A stretch of DNA of 64,000 nucleotides from Saprospiraceae bacterium UBA2329 (lineage in GTDB: Bacteria > Bacteroidota > Bacteroidia > Chitinophagales > Saprospiraceae), in the NCBI GenBank assembly GCA_002344975.1, contig DDUV01000010.1, positions 22,913-86,912 of the forward strand. The letters are read 5' to 3'. The notes beneath the pieces were generated by a model that worked only from the letters and a program-made list of their open reading frames with translations, did not search any database and was not told the DNA's origin. Shown here one piece after another: positions 32,950 through 42,577 of the stretch; positions within the stretch are counted from its first letter, which is position 1; each line of letters starts with the position of its first letter. The position numbers were made by a program, and so were the translations under genes.

Positions 32950-34251
32950 TCAACTGGTTGATTTTCCTGTCTTTACTTCGAAACGGTATGAAACCATTAA
33001 ATAACTCCAGAGCGCCGGCTTGCTCACATCTCTTACTTTGGGGAGCAGGCCTGCCCGCTTCGGAGGAATCAGATAAGAAAAACCGTAGTTTATTTCCAGA
33101 TTTTTAGAGGGTTTGTACTTGGCGGACAGGTCGTTCTCAAATCCCAGATAATTGTCGGAGCTTTGGCTCAAACGAGGATATTGGGTGAAGAATAAATGGA
33201 TATCAGACCTTACAGAAAGCCGGGGATTAAAATTGTGTATAGCAAAGAGGTAAGGGTTGATTAATCCTTTTCCGCTTACATCTTCGGGAAAGCGGGTGAA
33301 TAAATTCATATTCCCCATAAACTTCCATGCAACACCATAGAGTACGTCAAAGCTTCCTGTCAAGCGATTGTTTATTTGCGGATGATCGCCGCTCAGGATT
33401 TCCGCGCCCAGACGCAATACGGACTTGCCGGCAGTGATTCTGCATTCCGGTTGCAAATAGAAGGCATGAATTTGTTTCAATTGAGCATTTTTTCCAAACT
33501 GGTAGTACCCATTCAAGGTGCCGTAGAAATCTCCTTTTTCCAACTCTATTCTGCCGCCGGTGGTGAATCGTGCATACCTTTCACTGAGCGAGGAATTTTT
33601 AAAAAAATCTACTGAATTCAATCCGGTAATGGTCATTAAAGCGTTGGGCCGATACTTGAAATGATGAATCAGCAAAGCCTCGTATTGATGCGAAGATACC
33701 GGAGAATACCGGGGATCGAAATGCCGGGAATAATCGCGGGCTGCCAGAGCAAAAAGATCACTCGAGAAGCCTTTGTTTTTGTACATCATTCGCAAGCCCT
33801 CGTGCGATCTGCCCTGTTGTGCCCAGGGCGCATCTGAAAAAATACGGCCGTTGTCTAAAGACACGCCCTGACGCCCGATTCTGAACGACAGGTTATCATT
33901 CAACCGAGATTCAACGTACAACTCATACGCTCCAATATTTGCAACAGAAGAAGGTGTTCCTGATTTTGCCCACAGGTGAATTTCTTGAAAGGCAGCGAGC
34001 ATCGTTGTTTTTCCTCGAATATAGTTGAGGGTAATTCGATTTCTTTGGCTGATGTGAAAATCGGGAAGGAGCGTATCGTTCGCAGAAAAGATGTAGTTGT
34101 CCCGGAATTCCGCACGCGGTCTTATTTCTATATCTATCCAAAATTTAGGTAATCCCGAAGAATCGGAACTTTGGGAAAAAGTCCAATGACAAATGCCGCA
34201 CAGCAACACAACTGCACACATTATCCTATTGCTGCCGCAACATTTAGTCAT
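32950..34251 (-). CDS. Alginate-export-like outer-membrane porin
   Basis: 433 aa. Signal peptide (IMCAVVLLCGICHWTFSQ) followed by a large beta barrel in the style of the alginate_exp family: WIDIEIRPRAEFRDNYIF, RNRITLNYI, FRIGRQGVSLDNGRIFSDAPWAQQGRSHEGLRMMY, and a C-terminal strand ending SYRFEVK. The family transports organic acids or polysaccharides. Its start is 21 bp from the stop of the TonB-dependent receptor on the same strand, so the two form an operon. Uptake or export of the same unknown substrate is the inference. Confidence 0.78.
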   Translation of the reverse strand: MTKCCGSNRIMCAVVLLCGICHWTFSQSSDSSGLPKFWIDIEIRPRAEFRDNYIFSANDTLLPDFHISQRNRITLNYIRGKTTMLAAFQEIHLWAKSGTPSSVANIGAYELYVESRLNDNLSFRIGRQGVSLDNGRIFSDAPWAQQGRSHEGLRMMYKNKGFSSDLFALAARDYSRHFDPRYSPVSSHQYEALLIHHFKYRPNALMTITGLNSVDFFKNSSLSERYARFTTGGRIELEKGDFYGTLNGYYQFGKNAQLKQIHAFYLQPECRITAGKSVLRLGAEILSGDHPQINNRLTGSFDVLYGVAWKFMGNMNLFTRFPEDVSGKGLINPYLFAIHNFNPRLSVRSDIHLFFTQYPRLSQSSDNYLGFENDLSAKYKPSKNLEINYGFSYLIPPKRAGLLPKVRDVSKPALWSYLMVSYRFEVKTGKSTS

Positions 34252-34272
34252 TGGACATCAAGCTGGTGCGAA

Positions 34273-36825
34273 TCAAAGCAGGTTGTATCTCAGTGTCACC
34301 CCAAAGGTTCTGGGGTCTCCGAGTACCGCTGCATAATGCCCTGCATTGCCCGCTCCCGGCAACAATTGCTCAAAGTAGTTTTGATTGAGCAAATTTCGGC
34401 TCCAGACAAACAAAGAAAATCCTTCAAAAGCGCGAAACCCAATCCGGGCATTCAGCAGCGCATAGCCGTCCACCACCAAATACGCAGACGGCGACGGGCT
34501 GGATGAAAACGATGAGCGGTAATAGGTATCCGCTCCCATAAAATACTCGCCTTTCTGACCAATGAGATTGCCTTTTACGGTCGCCTCCGCATTCAGAGAG
34601 AAGGACCATTTGGAAATACCAGGCAGATCGCCGCCTGAAATATCTTTGAACGTTGGCCCGCCCGTTTCTTCAAGTGGCGGCGGCGCATTCGTGAACGACA
34701 CATATTTGCCGTTGGTATAGCTCAGCGCTCCCGACAAAGAGAGGTACCGCGGCAGGCGGTAGCTCGCGTCAAGTTCCACACCGAAAACCCGCACGCGTTC
34801 GGCATTGGACAAGTAACCTCTGTTCACGGCGAGGTCGGCAGTTTGCACCAATGTCTGATAATCCTGTATTTCTGTGTTGTACAGCGTCAGGTTCAGTATG
34901 GAACGGTTTACAGGCTGCGTTTTCAGCCCCAGTTCATAGTGTTGTACTTGTTCGGGGCGTATTACAGCCAGTTCTGTCAGCGGCTGCCCGCCGGCGCTTG
35001 GCAACCCGCCGAGGTTCAGTCCGACCGGTTTGAAACCAAGTGCATAGGTTGCAAAAATCCTGGCTTTTTTGTGCGCCTCAAACGCGGCGGTAATCTGGCC
35101 AGAGAGATTGGCTTTGTCAACTTCCGCATCAAAAGCCTGATTGCTGTAAACAGATCGTTGCAGGGCAATCAGTGCAGGGTCGGCGGTTTGCAGTCCGCCA
35201 TAAATTTCCCTGCGGAAGTTCACTTCTTTCTGATCGTAATTGAGTCGTATTCCCGGCAGGATGCTTAGTTTGGGAAGCACTTTCCAGTCAATTTGACCAA
35301 ATACCGCGCCACTGAAATTTCTGAACGAAGGATAGGTTTTGATGCCGTAGCCTTCCAGCAGGCCCTCTGTTTGCCATAGTGGGCTGGAAGAACTTTGAGA
35401 AAATCTCCACTGATCCCTGCCCGCTTCTTCCGTGTGCGCGCCGTCGGCATCCAGAGTTTGGTAAAAAGCAAATACGCCGAACACTCCGCTCAGCTTTTTC
35501 CCAAAGTCGCCGGCATACCTGATTTCCTGAGAAAACTGCTGGTGTATGGAGGGTGCCTGCGATAACCTCAACCCCTGCAAGCCCGTAAAATCTCGGTCGT
35601 TGGACGGGTCCCAGTTCCAGTAGCGCCATGCAGAAGTGGCGGTCAGTTGGCCCTTGCCCAATTTTACATCTGCGTTGAGGGAGATGCCGCCCATGTCTTG
35701 CCCCGATCTCCAGGGCGTATCATGGTCAATGATCCGGTCATACGGGTTGCGGCTGGGCAACTCATATTCGAGATCGGCGATAATGCTTTCAAATTGGCGG
35801 TAGGCGGCACGCCGGGTGGGCGCTACACCTGCAAATACCTGCGCATAGCCGTCGGGGCGTTGGCGGGTATGGTCAATGGCCAGTAAAATATCCACGTTTT
35901 TGCCCGGCTTGTAAAGCAACTGCCCTCTTACTCCTAAGTTGTTGAGTGTGTTTACGTTCTTTTGAGTGGCTACATTGTAAATGACGCCGTCGCGGTATGT
36001 GCCGCTGAAAGACAATCTGGCGGCAATTTTCTCTTTCAATACCGGTCCGGTCACCGAGCTTTTGGCCTGAATGAAGCCATAATTGCCGTAGCTGAGTTCA
36101 AAATTGGCGCCCACATCGAAAGAGGGCCTTCGCGTAGTAATGTTGAAAGTACCGGCTGTTGTGTTTTTACCGAAAAGCGTTCCCTGTGGCCCGCGCAATA
36201 CCTCGATCTGCTCTATATCAATAAAATCAATGGTGGTGGCTGCGGGACGGGCGTAATAAACGCCGTCCACATAAAAGCCCACTCCGGGGTCAATGCCGTC
36301 GTTGGTAAGCCCGAAAGTAGAACCTAAACCCCGAATGTTGATGGTCGTATTCCGTGGGTTGGAAGAGTATAATTGAACAGACGGCGCCAGCTCTTTGACG
36401 CGGTTCACATTAAAGGAACCGGAGTTATCTATTTGCGACGCACCCAAAACCGTGATGGGAATGGGTATCTCCTGCACTTCTTCTTTCCGGCGTCTGGAGG
36501 TAACAACGACTTCCATCAAGTTAGAGCCGGCCGGCCGCAAGCTGATATTGAGCGGGCGATTGCTTTCGATCAGCAGTTCCTGCTTTTCATACCCGATGTA
36601 TGAGAACTGGAGCGTTACCGGAAATTTACCGGAATAGGGTATCTCGAAAGTGCCTTCTAAACTTGTGGAGACGCCGGTAATGGTTCCTTTAATGAGTACG
36701 GAGGCTCCAACAAGCGGCTCTTTAGTAGATGCGTCCGTCAATTTCCCCTGAATCACGGGCTGTGCAGTCAGGCCCATCCAGGCGCCCAACAAAAAAATGA
36801 GCATTATAAATAGTTGTTTTTCCAT
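34273..36825 (-). CDS. TonB-dependent receptor with carboxypeptidase-like N-terminal domain
   Basis: 850 aa from ATG 36825 (alternative Met at 36870). Signal peptide (FIMLIFLLGAWMGLTAQ), a CarbopepD_reg-like domain (GKLTDASTKEPLVGASVLIKGTITGVSTSLEGTFEI), a plug domain (EVQEIPIPITVLGASQIDNSGSFNVNRVKELAPSVQL, IEVLRGPQGTLFGKNTTAGTFNITTRRP) and a 22-strand-type barrel ending TLRYNLL. No SusD partner is present, so sugar uptake by the SusCD route is unlikely; siderophore, vitamin or aromatic uptake is more plausible. It is the first gene of an operon with the porin gene. Confidence 0.92.
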   Translation of the reverse strand: MEKQLFIMLIFLLGAWMGLTAQPVIQGKLTDASTKEPLVGASVLIKGTITGVSTSLEGTFEIPYSGKFPVTLQFSYIGYEKQELLIESNRPLNISLRPAGSNLMEVVVTSRRRKEEVQEIPIPITVLGASQIDNSGSFNVNRVKELAPSVQLYSSNPRNTTINIRGLGSTFGLTNDGIDPGVGFYVDGVYYARPAATTIDFIDIEQIEVLRGPQGTLFGKNTTAGTFNITTRRPSFDVGANFELSYGNYGFIQAKSSVTGPVLKEKIAARLSFSGTYRDGVIYNVATQKNVNTLNNLGVRGQLLYKPGKNVDILLAIDHTRQRPDGYAQVFAGVAPTRRAAYRQFESIIADLEYELPSRNPYDRIIDHDTPWRSGQDMGGISLNADVKLGKGQLTATSAWRYWNWDPSNDRDFTGLQGLRLSQAPSIHQQFSQEIRYAGDFGKKLSGVFGVFAFYQTLDADGAHTEEAGRDQWRFSQSSSSPLWQTEGLLEGYGIKTYPSFRNFSGAVFGQIDWKVLPKLSILPGIRLNYDQKEVNFRREIYGGLQTADPALIALQRSVYSNQAFDAEVDKANLSGQITAAFEAHKKARIFATYALGFKPVGLNLGGLPSAGGQPLTELAVIRPEQVQHYELGLKTQPVNRSILNLTLYNTEIQDYQTLVQTADLAVNRGYLSNAERVRVFGVELDASYRLPRYLSLSGALSYTNGKYVSFTNAPPPLEETGGPTFKDISGGDLPGISKWSFSLNAEATVKGNLIGQKGEYFMGADTYYRSSFSSSPSPSAYLVVDGYALLNARIGFRAFEGFSLFVWSRNLLNQNYFEQLLPGAGNAGHYAAVLGDPRTFGVTLRYNLL

Positions 36826-36867
36826 GAATTGCTTGTTTTGGTGTTCTGAAAATTTGAAAAGAAAATG

Positions 36868-36900
36868 CAAAAATAAGTATTCCTATCGGATTTATAGGAA
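36868..36900 (-). promoter_or_regulatory. TonB-receptor promoter with upstream inverted repeat
   Basis: The -7 box TATTTTTG lies on the reverse strand at 36875-36868. An inverted repeat TTCCTAT-N7-ATAGGAA (36880-36900) lies directly upstream of it, where a repressor or activator could bind. Confidence 0.55.
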
Positions 36901-37108
36901 ATATAATTACTACTTTTAAAAAAATTATACATCTTCACTCCCCGGCCAAAAAAATCTATTCATTTTTTCATTCTTGATGCGTTGAGAGGTCCGGCGGAGC
37001 ACACGCTTTATACTTTCATAGGACACGGAGCCGACTATTCGCCAGCTTCTCCTCTTCTACCCACAATCTCTTTCTACATTTGCTTGTTTTTTATCTAAAT
37101 GTTGCTTC

Positions 37109-39439
37109 ATGTTTCAGAGAATCCTGCCGCTGTTCCTACTCCTCCTTCCCGCCCTGCTCATCGCGCAACCCATGCCCTGCGGCCCCAATGCTGCCATGAC
37201 CTCCACCTGCGCGCCGGCCTGCGTAGTCTGCGACATCAACGGATTCACCGGCCGCAACAACAGCACGGTGCAGGGCCAGGCGCCTCCGGGATTCTGCACC
37301 ACCGTTGTACACCACATGCAATGGATAGCCTTCATTGCCGGCAGTACCAACCTCACCCTCCGCGTGGATGTTTTTGGCTGTCAGCAGGGGCAGGGCCTCG
37401 AAATCGGCATTTACCAAACCTCCAACTGCAACACTTTTACGCCGGTTTCCAATTGTAATACCAATGCTGCCAACAACAATGCTGCCTTTTTTACCAATAC
37501 CGTTCCCTTGGTCATCGGTCAATACTACTACTTTGTGATGGACGGCAGCGCCAATGATATTTGCAACTATACTGTCACCGTCGTCAGCGGTACAACGCTG
37601 GTACCCCCGCTCACTAATTCAGGCGCTATTGACGGACCAGCCTCCGTATGCCCCGGCACGCGCGGCAGTTTCAGTTCTCCCGGCCAAACCGGCGCCACCA
37701 TCTACAACTGGACCCTGAACGGCGCGCCCATAGGTTCCGGCCTCCAATTGGAACACACTTTCCCCTCCACGTCAGGAGATTACCAGCTCTGCCTCACCGC
37801 CGCCAATGCGTGCGGCACTGCTCCACAAACTTGCCGAACCATCACGGTGCCGGCCGTGCCGACCACCCAGATCAACGCCAATATCTGCTTCGGCGACTGC
37901 GTCACCATCGCCGATACCACGATATGCCAACCCGGCACTTTCCAACGCCGGCTCACGGCAGCCTCCGGCTGCGACAGCATTGTGCGCATCGTCCTCACGC
38001 AGGAGCAGCCCGTCGTTACCAACCTCCATCTCTTCATCTGCGAGGGGGATACATTTTTTGTCGCCAACCGGCCCTTCACACAAAGCGGTGTTTTTCAGGA
38101 AGTAATGACCGCCGCCAATACTTGCGACAGTACCATCAATCTTAATCTTACCGTAGTTATTTGCGAAATACGGGGCAGTATCACGCCTACTTCGGTGCGG
38201 TGCCGAGGCAGTTCCGACGGGCGATTAGAATTCAGCGTCCTCAACGGAACTCCGCCATTTACTTACACCTGGCAGCGCATCGGGCAGGGCGCACCGGCAG
38301 GGCAAGGCAGTATTTTAGGGCTGAATCAGGCGCAAATCCTGCCCAATCTGCCACCGGGACAATACGTCGTCACCATCAATGATATGTTCGGCAACGACGT
38401 CATCCTCCTGGCCGATATCACCGAACCGCCGGCGCTGAGCCTCTCCCTGTTGGCAAGCGATTACAACGGCTTCGGCATAGACTGCGCCGGGGCCGCCACC
38501 GGAACGCTGACAACCTCCTCCGGCGGCGGCATACCTCCATACAACTTAATTTGGAGCAACGGCGCATCGGGCCAATCCATCTCCATGCTCACTGCGGGCA
38601 GCTACGGCGTCACGCTCACCGATGCCAACGGCTGCACACAAACAGCGGAAGCGCTGCTGACCCAACCCGCGCCCCTGATGCTGAACGCTGCATTTACCAA
38701 CCCCGATTGCGAAGGCCCGCTCACCGGTTCCGTCTTGGCCGGGGCGACTTCGGGAGGCCTAGCGCCTTATGAGTATGCTTTGCAAAACGCCCCATTTGGC
38801 CCCGACACCCTGTTCGCGGGCTTGGCCGAGGGCGCTTACCAACTTAGCCTCCGCGACGCCAATGGCTGCATCTCCTCCGTATCCGGCACACTGACGGCGG
38901 CTGCCATCCCGCAGATTGAACTGGGCGAAGACCGAACACTGGAATTGGGTGAAAGCCTGCAACTGAATGCCGTTGTCAATATACCGGTGACGCAAATGCA
39001 ATGGTCGCCGGCCACGGCATTGTCCTGCACCGATTGCTACGACCCCTTGGCCACGCCTTTGCGCAGCATCACCTATACGTTCAGCGGCGTTTCAGCAGAC
39101 GGCTGTATCGGCGTTGACTCAGTGCAGATATTGGTGCTCCCTTTCCGAGATGTATTTGTACCCAATGCGTTCAGTCCCAACGACGACGGGGTGAACGACC
39201 ATCTGGCTGTCTTCGGTGGTAAGGAAGTACTGAAAATCAGAACCTTCCGCGTGTTCTCGCGCTGGGGCGAACTCATTTTCGAGGGCCGCGATTTTGAGCC
39301 GAATGTCCCGCCCGCCGGCTGGGACGGCAGGTTCAAAGGCCGCCCGATGGGCCAGGGTTTGTATGCCTGGGTGGCGGAGATTGAGTTCATAGACGGCGTC
39401 GTGGCAGTGTACGAGGGCGAGGTGACGTTGTTGAGGTGA
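37109..39439 (+). CDS. T9SS type B sorted surface protein with PKD-like/SprB-type repeats
   Basis: 776 aa. Signal peptide (ILPLFLLLLPALLIAQ), a Cys-rich N-terminal region, Ig/PKD-like segments (SVCPGTRGSFSSPGQTGATIYNWTLNG), then SprB-type repeats (SVRCRGSSDGRLEFSVLNGTPPFTYTW; CAGAATGTLTTSSGGGIPPYNLIWSNGASGQSISMLTAGSYGVTLTDANGC). The last 90 residues are a T9SS type B (gliding-associated) signal: VFVPNAFSPNDDGVNDHLAVFGG...YAWVAEIEFIDGVVAVYEGEVTLLR. It is an exported adhesin-like protein. It is preceded by a TACATTTG box about 36 bp upstream and stands alone. Confidence 0.88.
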   Translation: MFQRILPLFLLLLPALLIAQPMPCGPNAAMTSTCAPACVVCDINGFTGRNNSTVQGQAPPGFCTTVVHHMQWIAFIAGSTNLTLRVDVFGCQQGQGLEIGIYQTSNCNTFTPVSNCNTNAANNNAAFFTNTVPLVIGQYYYFVMDGSANDICNYTVTVVSGTTLVPPLTNSGAIDGPASVCPGTRGSFSSPGQTGATIYNWTLNGAPIGSGLQLEHTFPSTSGDYQLCLTAANACGTAPQTCRTITVPAVPTTQINANICFGDCVTIADTTICQPGTFQRRLTAASGCDSIVRIVLTQEQPVVTNLHLFICEGDTFFVANRPFTQSGVFQEVMTAANTCDSTINLNLTVVICEIRGSITPTSVRCRGSSDGRLEFSVLNGTPPFTYTWQRIGQGAPAGQGSILGLNQAQILPNLPPGQYVVTINDMFGNDVILLADITEPPALSLSLLASDYNGFGIDCAGAATGTLTTSSGGGIPPYNLIWSNGASGQSISMLTAGSYGVTLTDANGCTQTAEALLTQPAPLMLNAAFTNPDCEGPLTGSVLAGATSGGLAPYEYALQNAPFGPDTLFAGLAEGAYQLSLRDANGCISSVSGTLTAAAIPQIELGEDRTLELGESLQLNAVVNIPVTQMQWSPATALSCTDCYDPLATPLRSITYTFSGVSADGCIGVDSVQILVLPFRDVFVPNAFSPNDDGVNDHLAVFGGKEVLKIRTFRVFSRWGELIFEGRDFEPNVPPAGWDGRFKGRPMGQGLYAWVAEIEFIDGVVAVYEGEVTLLR

Positions 39440-39624
39440 GATTGGAGTACCGAATTGGTCAAATTATGTCAAACATCGGCTTTAGGAACGGGGCCTATTG
39501 CAAGATAGTCCTGCCGCGGCAGATATTTTAATCCATTTTTAAGGAAAATTCAAGCATCATTTAAGGTCGTACCATGCAGATTTGCAAAACATTATGGAAT
39601 ATTACGTAACAAAACAGCAGCGGC

Positions 39625-40305
39625 ATGCGAGTTTTACTGATTGAGGATGAGATTGCAATTTCCAGTTTTATTGCAGAGGGCTTACAGGAAGAAGGTTTTG
39701 CCGTCGATGTCGCGCACAACGGTCGGGAAGGCTTGATTTTGGCTTTAGAAAATCTGGCTGAATACGATCTGGTACTATTGGACTGGATGTTGCCAGGGGT
39801 GAGTGGCATCGAAATATGCCGGGCTATACGCAAGGAGAACACGACATTGCCGGTCATATTTCTGACGGCAAAGGATACTGTGGACGATGTCGTGTTCGGA
39901 CTTGAAACAGGCGCTAATGACTATTTGCGAAAGCCTTTTGCCTTTGAGGAATTGCTGGCACGAATGCGGGTATTGCTTCGAGGAAGTACGGGAGAGCAAA
40001 ATGTATTCAACTGCCGAGACATCGAACTCAATGTCGCAACACATCGGGTGCTGAAGGCTGGGCGGCCTGTGGAACTGACACAAAAAGAGTTTGCATTGTT
40101 GGAGCTACTGCTTCGGAACAAGGGCAAGGCCTGCCGCCGTACTCGTATTATCGAAAAAGTGTGGGACATTAACTTTGATCACGATACCTCTGTGATTGAT
40201 GTTTATGTCAATTTTTTGCGCAAAAAATTAGACACACCCGGCCAGGCATCTTTTATTCAAACTTTGCGCGGCATTGGATACCGAATCAATGACGACGAGA
40301 CATGA
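39625..40305 (+). CDS. OmpR/PhoB-family response regulator
   Basis: 226 aa. Receiver domain with the acid pair in LLIEDE, phospho-Asp in LVLLDWMLPGVSG (about residue 53) and Lys in YLRKPFAFEELLARM, then a C-terminal winged helix (ELNVATHRVLKAGRPVELTQKEFALLELLLRNKGKACRRTRIIEKVWDINFDHDTSVIDVYVNFLRKKL). The stop overlaps the kinase start by 4 bp (ATGA), so the two are a coupled pair. Direct repeats TTTAAGG, 22 bp apart, lie at 39538 and 39560 upstream and could be its own binding site. Confidence 0.92.
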   Translation: MRVLLIEDEIAISSFIAEGLQEEGFAVDVAHNGREGLILALENLAEYDLVLLDWMLPGVSGIEICRAIRKENTTLPVIFLTAKDTVDDVVFGLETGANDYLRKPFAFEELLARMRVLLRGSTGEQNVFNCRDIELNVATHRVLKAGRPVELTQKEFALLELLLRNKGKACRRTRIIEKVWDINFDHDTSVIDVYVNFLRKKLDTPGQASFIQTLRGIGYRINDDET

Positions 40306-41678
40306 CATTGAGCTTCAAAAACCGAATTGCACTGTTCACGGCACTGGCGGCGGCCCTTACCATCGGCTTTGTCTTCCTGATGGTGTATGGCGTGGTGTAT
40401 TTTTCCGCTTACAACCATTTGGATGAGGATATTTATCAAGAAAAAGAGGAAGTACTGAACAACCTGCGCTTAAAGGGAGATTCCATCATTATTGAGTCAT
40501 TACCCGAATGGGACGAAAAAGAGCATCAGCAAACTGAGGTCAACCCGGTTTTTTTACAAGTAGTGGACAAAAACGGCAAATTGCTTTTCAGGTCTTCCAA
40601 TTTAAGAGAAAGCGTATTGTTGTTTAATCCCGCTACAGATCAAGATGCCTTCTTTAACAGTCATATTGAAAATCAACGCGTCCGGCAGGGGCAATTTCCG
40701 ATTCTCAATGAGCAAAATTTCCTCATCGGTCATCTTTCCGTTGGGCTTTCATCGCAAGAATCGTCTATTGTTTTGCACAATCTACGCAACACGCTGTGGG
40801 CGGCATTCCCTGCGCTGTTGTTGGTATTGTTTTGGGCCACCTCCTTTGCTGCGTCCAAAGGAATCACCCCCGTACAACAACTCATAAAAGCAGCTTCTGT
40901 AATAGACGAAAACCACATAAGCAATAAACTCCCGCTACCGGAAACCAAAGACGAAATTCATCAGTTGGCTGCCGCTTTCAATGAGTTGCTTCATCGCATA
41001 GACAACAGTATGCAACGCGAAAAACAATTTACGGCTGATGCCTCGCATGAGATACGCACCCCGCTCACCGCCATACGCGGCACCTTAGAGGTTCTTATCA
41101 GAAAGCAACGCGAACCGGCTCAATACCAAGAAAAAATCAGCCAGGTCATCAGGGAGGTGGATCGCCTGCACGCCATGCTTGATCAGTTACTGCAACTGGC
41201 GCGCTTAGAGGGGGGACGCACCTCTGTTCACGAGATACCGTTACAAATCAATGCTTTGTTGGCCTCCGCAGCCGATAAATGGCAACCCAGACTTGCGGAA
41301 AAAAACATGGCTCTTCATTTTGATATTCCCCCTTCGGAGGTGGTTACCACCGACCCTGACCTACTGGGGGTAGTCGTGGACAATATAATCGGCAATGCCA
41401 TTAAGTATGGCCGGAATGGCGGTCGGATTGACTGTCTTTGGGAGACCGGCAGCCGTTCGCTCATCATTCGCGATGACGGCCCCGGAATCCCCCCTGAGCA
41501 ATTGCCTTATGTATTCGACCGCTTCTATCGCACCGACGACTCGCGCAGTTCATCCGTGCCGGGAACCGGATTAGGTTTGGCTATTGCCAAAAAAATGTCG
41601 GATTTGCTCAACATCCGCTTAACAGCAAACAACGCAAAAGAGGCGGGCGCTGAATTTATTCTCCGGTTTCCGTTTTAA
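40302..41678 (+). CDS. Two-component sensor histidine kinase
   Basis: 458 aa. Two membrane helices (about 12-34 and 165-185) flank a periplasmic sensor of about 130 residues; then HAMP, HisKA with FTADASHEIRTPLTAIRGTLEVL, and HATPase with VVVDNIIGNAIKYGRNGG, RDDGPGIPPEQ and GTGLGLAIAKKMSDLL. All catalytic motifs are intact. It pairs with the OmpR regulator by a 4-bp overlap. The genes just after it encode a rubrerythrin-like lipoprotein and a His-containing membrane protein, so metal or oxidative stress is a possible signal (inference). Confidence 0.92.
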   Translation: MTLSFKNRIALFTALAAALTIGFVFLMVYGVVYFSAYNHLDEDIYQEKEEVLNNLRLKGDSIIIESLPEWDEKEHQQTEVNPVFLQVVDKNGKLLFRSSNLRESVLLFNPATDQDAFFNSHIENQRVRQGQFPILNEQNFLIGHLSVGLSSQESSIVLHNLRNTLWAAFPALLLVLFWATSFAASKGITPVQQLIKAASVIDENHISNKLPLPETKDEIHQLAAAFNELLHRIDNSMQREKQFTADASHEIRTPLTAIRGTLEVLIRKQREPAQYQEKISQVIREVDRLHAMLDQLLQLARLEGGRTSVHEIPLQINALLASAADKWQPRLAEKNMALHFDIPPSEVVTTDPDLLGVVVDNIIGNAIKYGRNGGRIDCLWETGSRSLIIRDDGPGIPPEQLPYVFDRFYRTDDSRSSSVPGTGLGLAIAKKMSDLLNIRLTANNAKEAGAEFILRFPF

Positions 41679-41685
41679 GCCAATT

Positions 41686-41760
41686 TTGAGAATTTCTCAA
41701 GGTTGTTTAAAGATGCCCCCCTGCACCTTTGTCTTATCAAACCAAAAAATGATAAGACAA
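41686..41760 (+). promoter_or_regulatory. Regulatory region of the rubrerythrin-like gene
   Basis: A palindrome TTGAGAATTTCTCAA (41686-41700) lies upstream of a -7-like CACCTTTG (41724-41731). An 11-bp inverted repeat (41729-41739 and 41750-41760) joins the end of that box to the first base of the start codon at 41760. Confidence 0.5.
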
Positions 41761-42551
41761 TGAAAAAGAACATTTTGATCGTTGTACTGATGGCCGTTGC
41801 CGGCATTTTGATGATGCCCTCCTGCAACTCCAATGCCGACAAAAACAACTCACTGCAAGCGCCCGAAACTACCCAGTCGGAAACAAATCAAGCTACGGCT
41901 GCCGCCAATGGGGAACAAGACGATGACGATGACGACGATGCCCTCGAAAACCAAGGGCAAGCACCGGCAAAGACCAATCCCGCAGGTTCAACGGATGCCA
42001 AAACGGCAATCATCAACAACCTGATGACGGCGTTTACCGGGGAGACAACCGCAAGCGCCAAATACGCTGCATACGCCAAAAAAGCGCAAGAAGAAGGGTT
42101 TGTGCAAATAGCCCTGCTGTTCAAGGCCACCTCCCGATCGGAAATGATCCATGCCGACAACCACCGTGCTGTACTGGAAGACATGGAAAAAACGGCTCCG
42201 TCCGTCTCACCGCAGTTTTCTGTAAAGACGACGCGGGAGAACCTCGCAGATGCCATAGCCGGTGAGGCTTATGAAATCTCAACGATGTACCCGGATTTTA
42301 TGGCAACGGCCAATACTGCCGACAATCAACAGGCGCTCACCAGCCTGAATTATGCTTACCGCACAGAACAAAGACACAAGCCGCTGTATGAAAAGGCATT
42401 GGCCGCGCTGCAAAACAATCAGACCGGCACGCTGCCCGGGCAATATCTCGTATGCCCTACCTGCGGCAATACTTATGATGCTGCGCCTCCCAAGCGTTGC
42501 CGTGTCTCAATGACGCCCAGTGAGCGGTTTATCAAAATCAATTCTCTTTAA
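41760..42551 (+). CDS. Exported rubrerythrin-like lipoprotein with degenerate rubredoxin tail
   Basis: 263 aa from ATG 41760. Lipoprotein signal (VVLMAVAGILMMPSC), an Asp-rich linker with seven consecutive Asp, then a ferritin-like diiron domain: AFTGETTASAKYAAYAKKAQEEG, SEMIHADNH (ExxH), GEAYEISTMYPDF and YRTEQRHKPLYEKAL (E..H). The C-terminus has the first rubredoxin pair CPTCGNTYDAAPPKRC but then RVSM in place of the second CPxC, so one of the four iron ligands is Ser. Rubrerythrins reduce peroxide; an exported copy with a broken rubredoxin may need another electron donor or may only bind metal. Confidence 0.82.
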   Translation: MKKNILIVVLMAVAGILMMPSCNSNADKNNSLQAPETTQSETNQATAAANGEQDDDDDDDALENQGQAPAKTNPAGSTDAKTAIINNLMTAFTGETTASAKYAAYAKKAQEEGFVQIALLFKATSRSEMIHADNHRAVLEDMEKTAPSVSPQFSVKTTRENLADAIAGEAYEISTMYPDFMATANTADNQQALTSLNYAYRTEQRHKPLYEKALAALQNNQTGTLPGQYLVCPTCGNTYDAAPPKRCRVSMTPSERFIKINSL

Positions 42552-42577
42552 TCTGTTCATACTTAAAAAACAACAAC

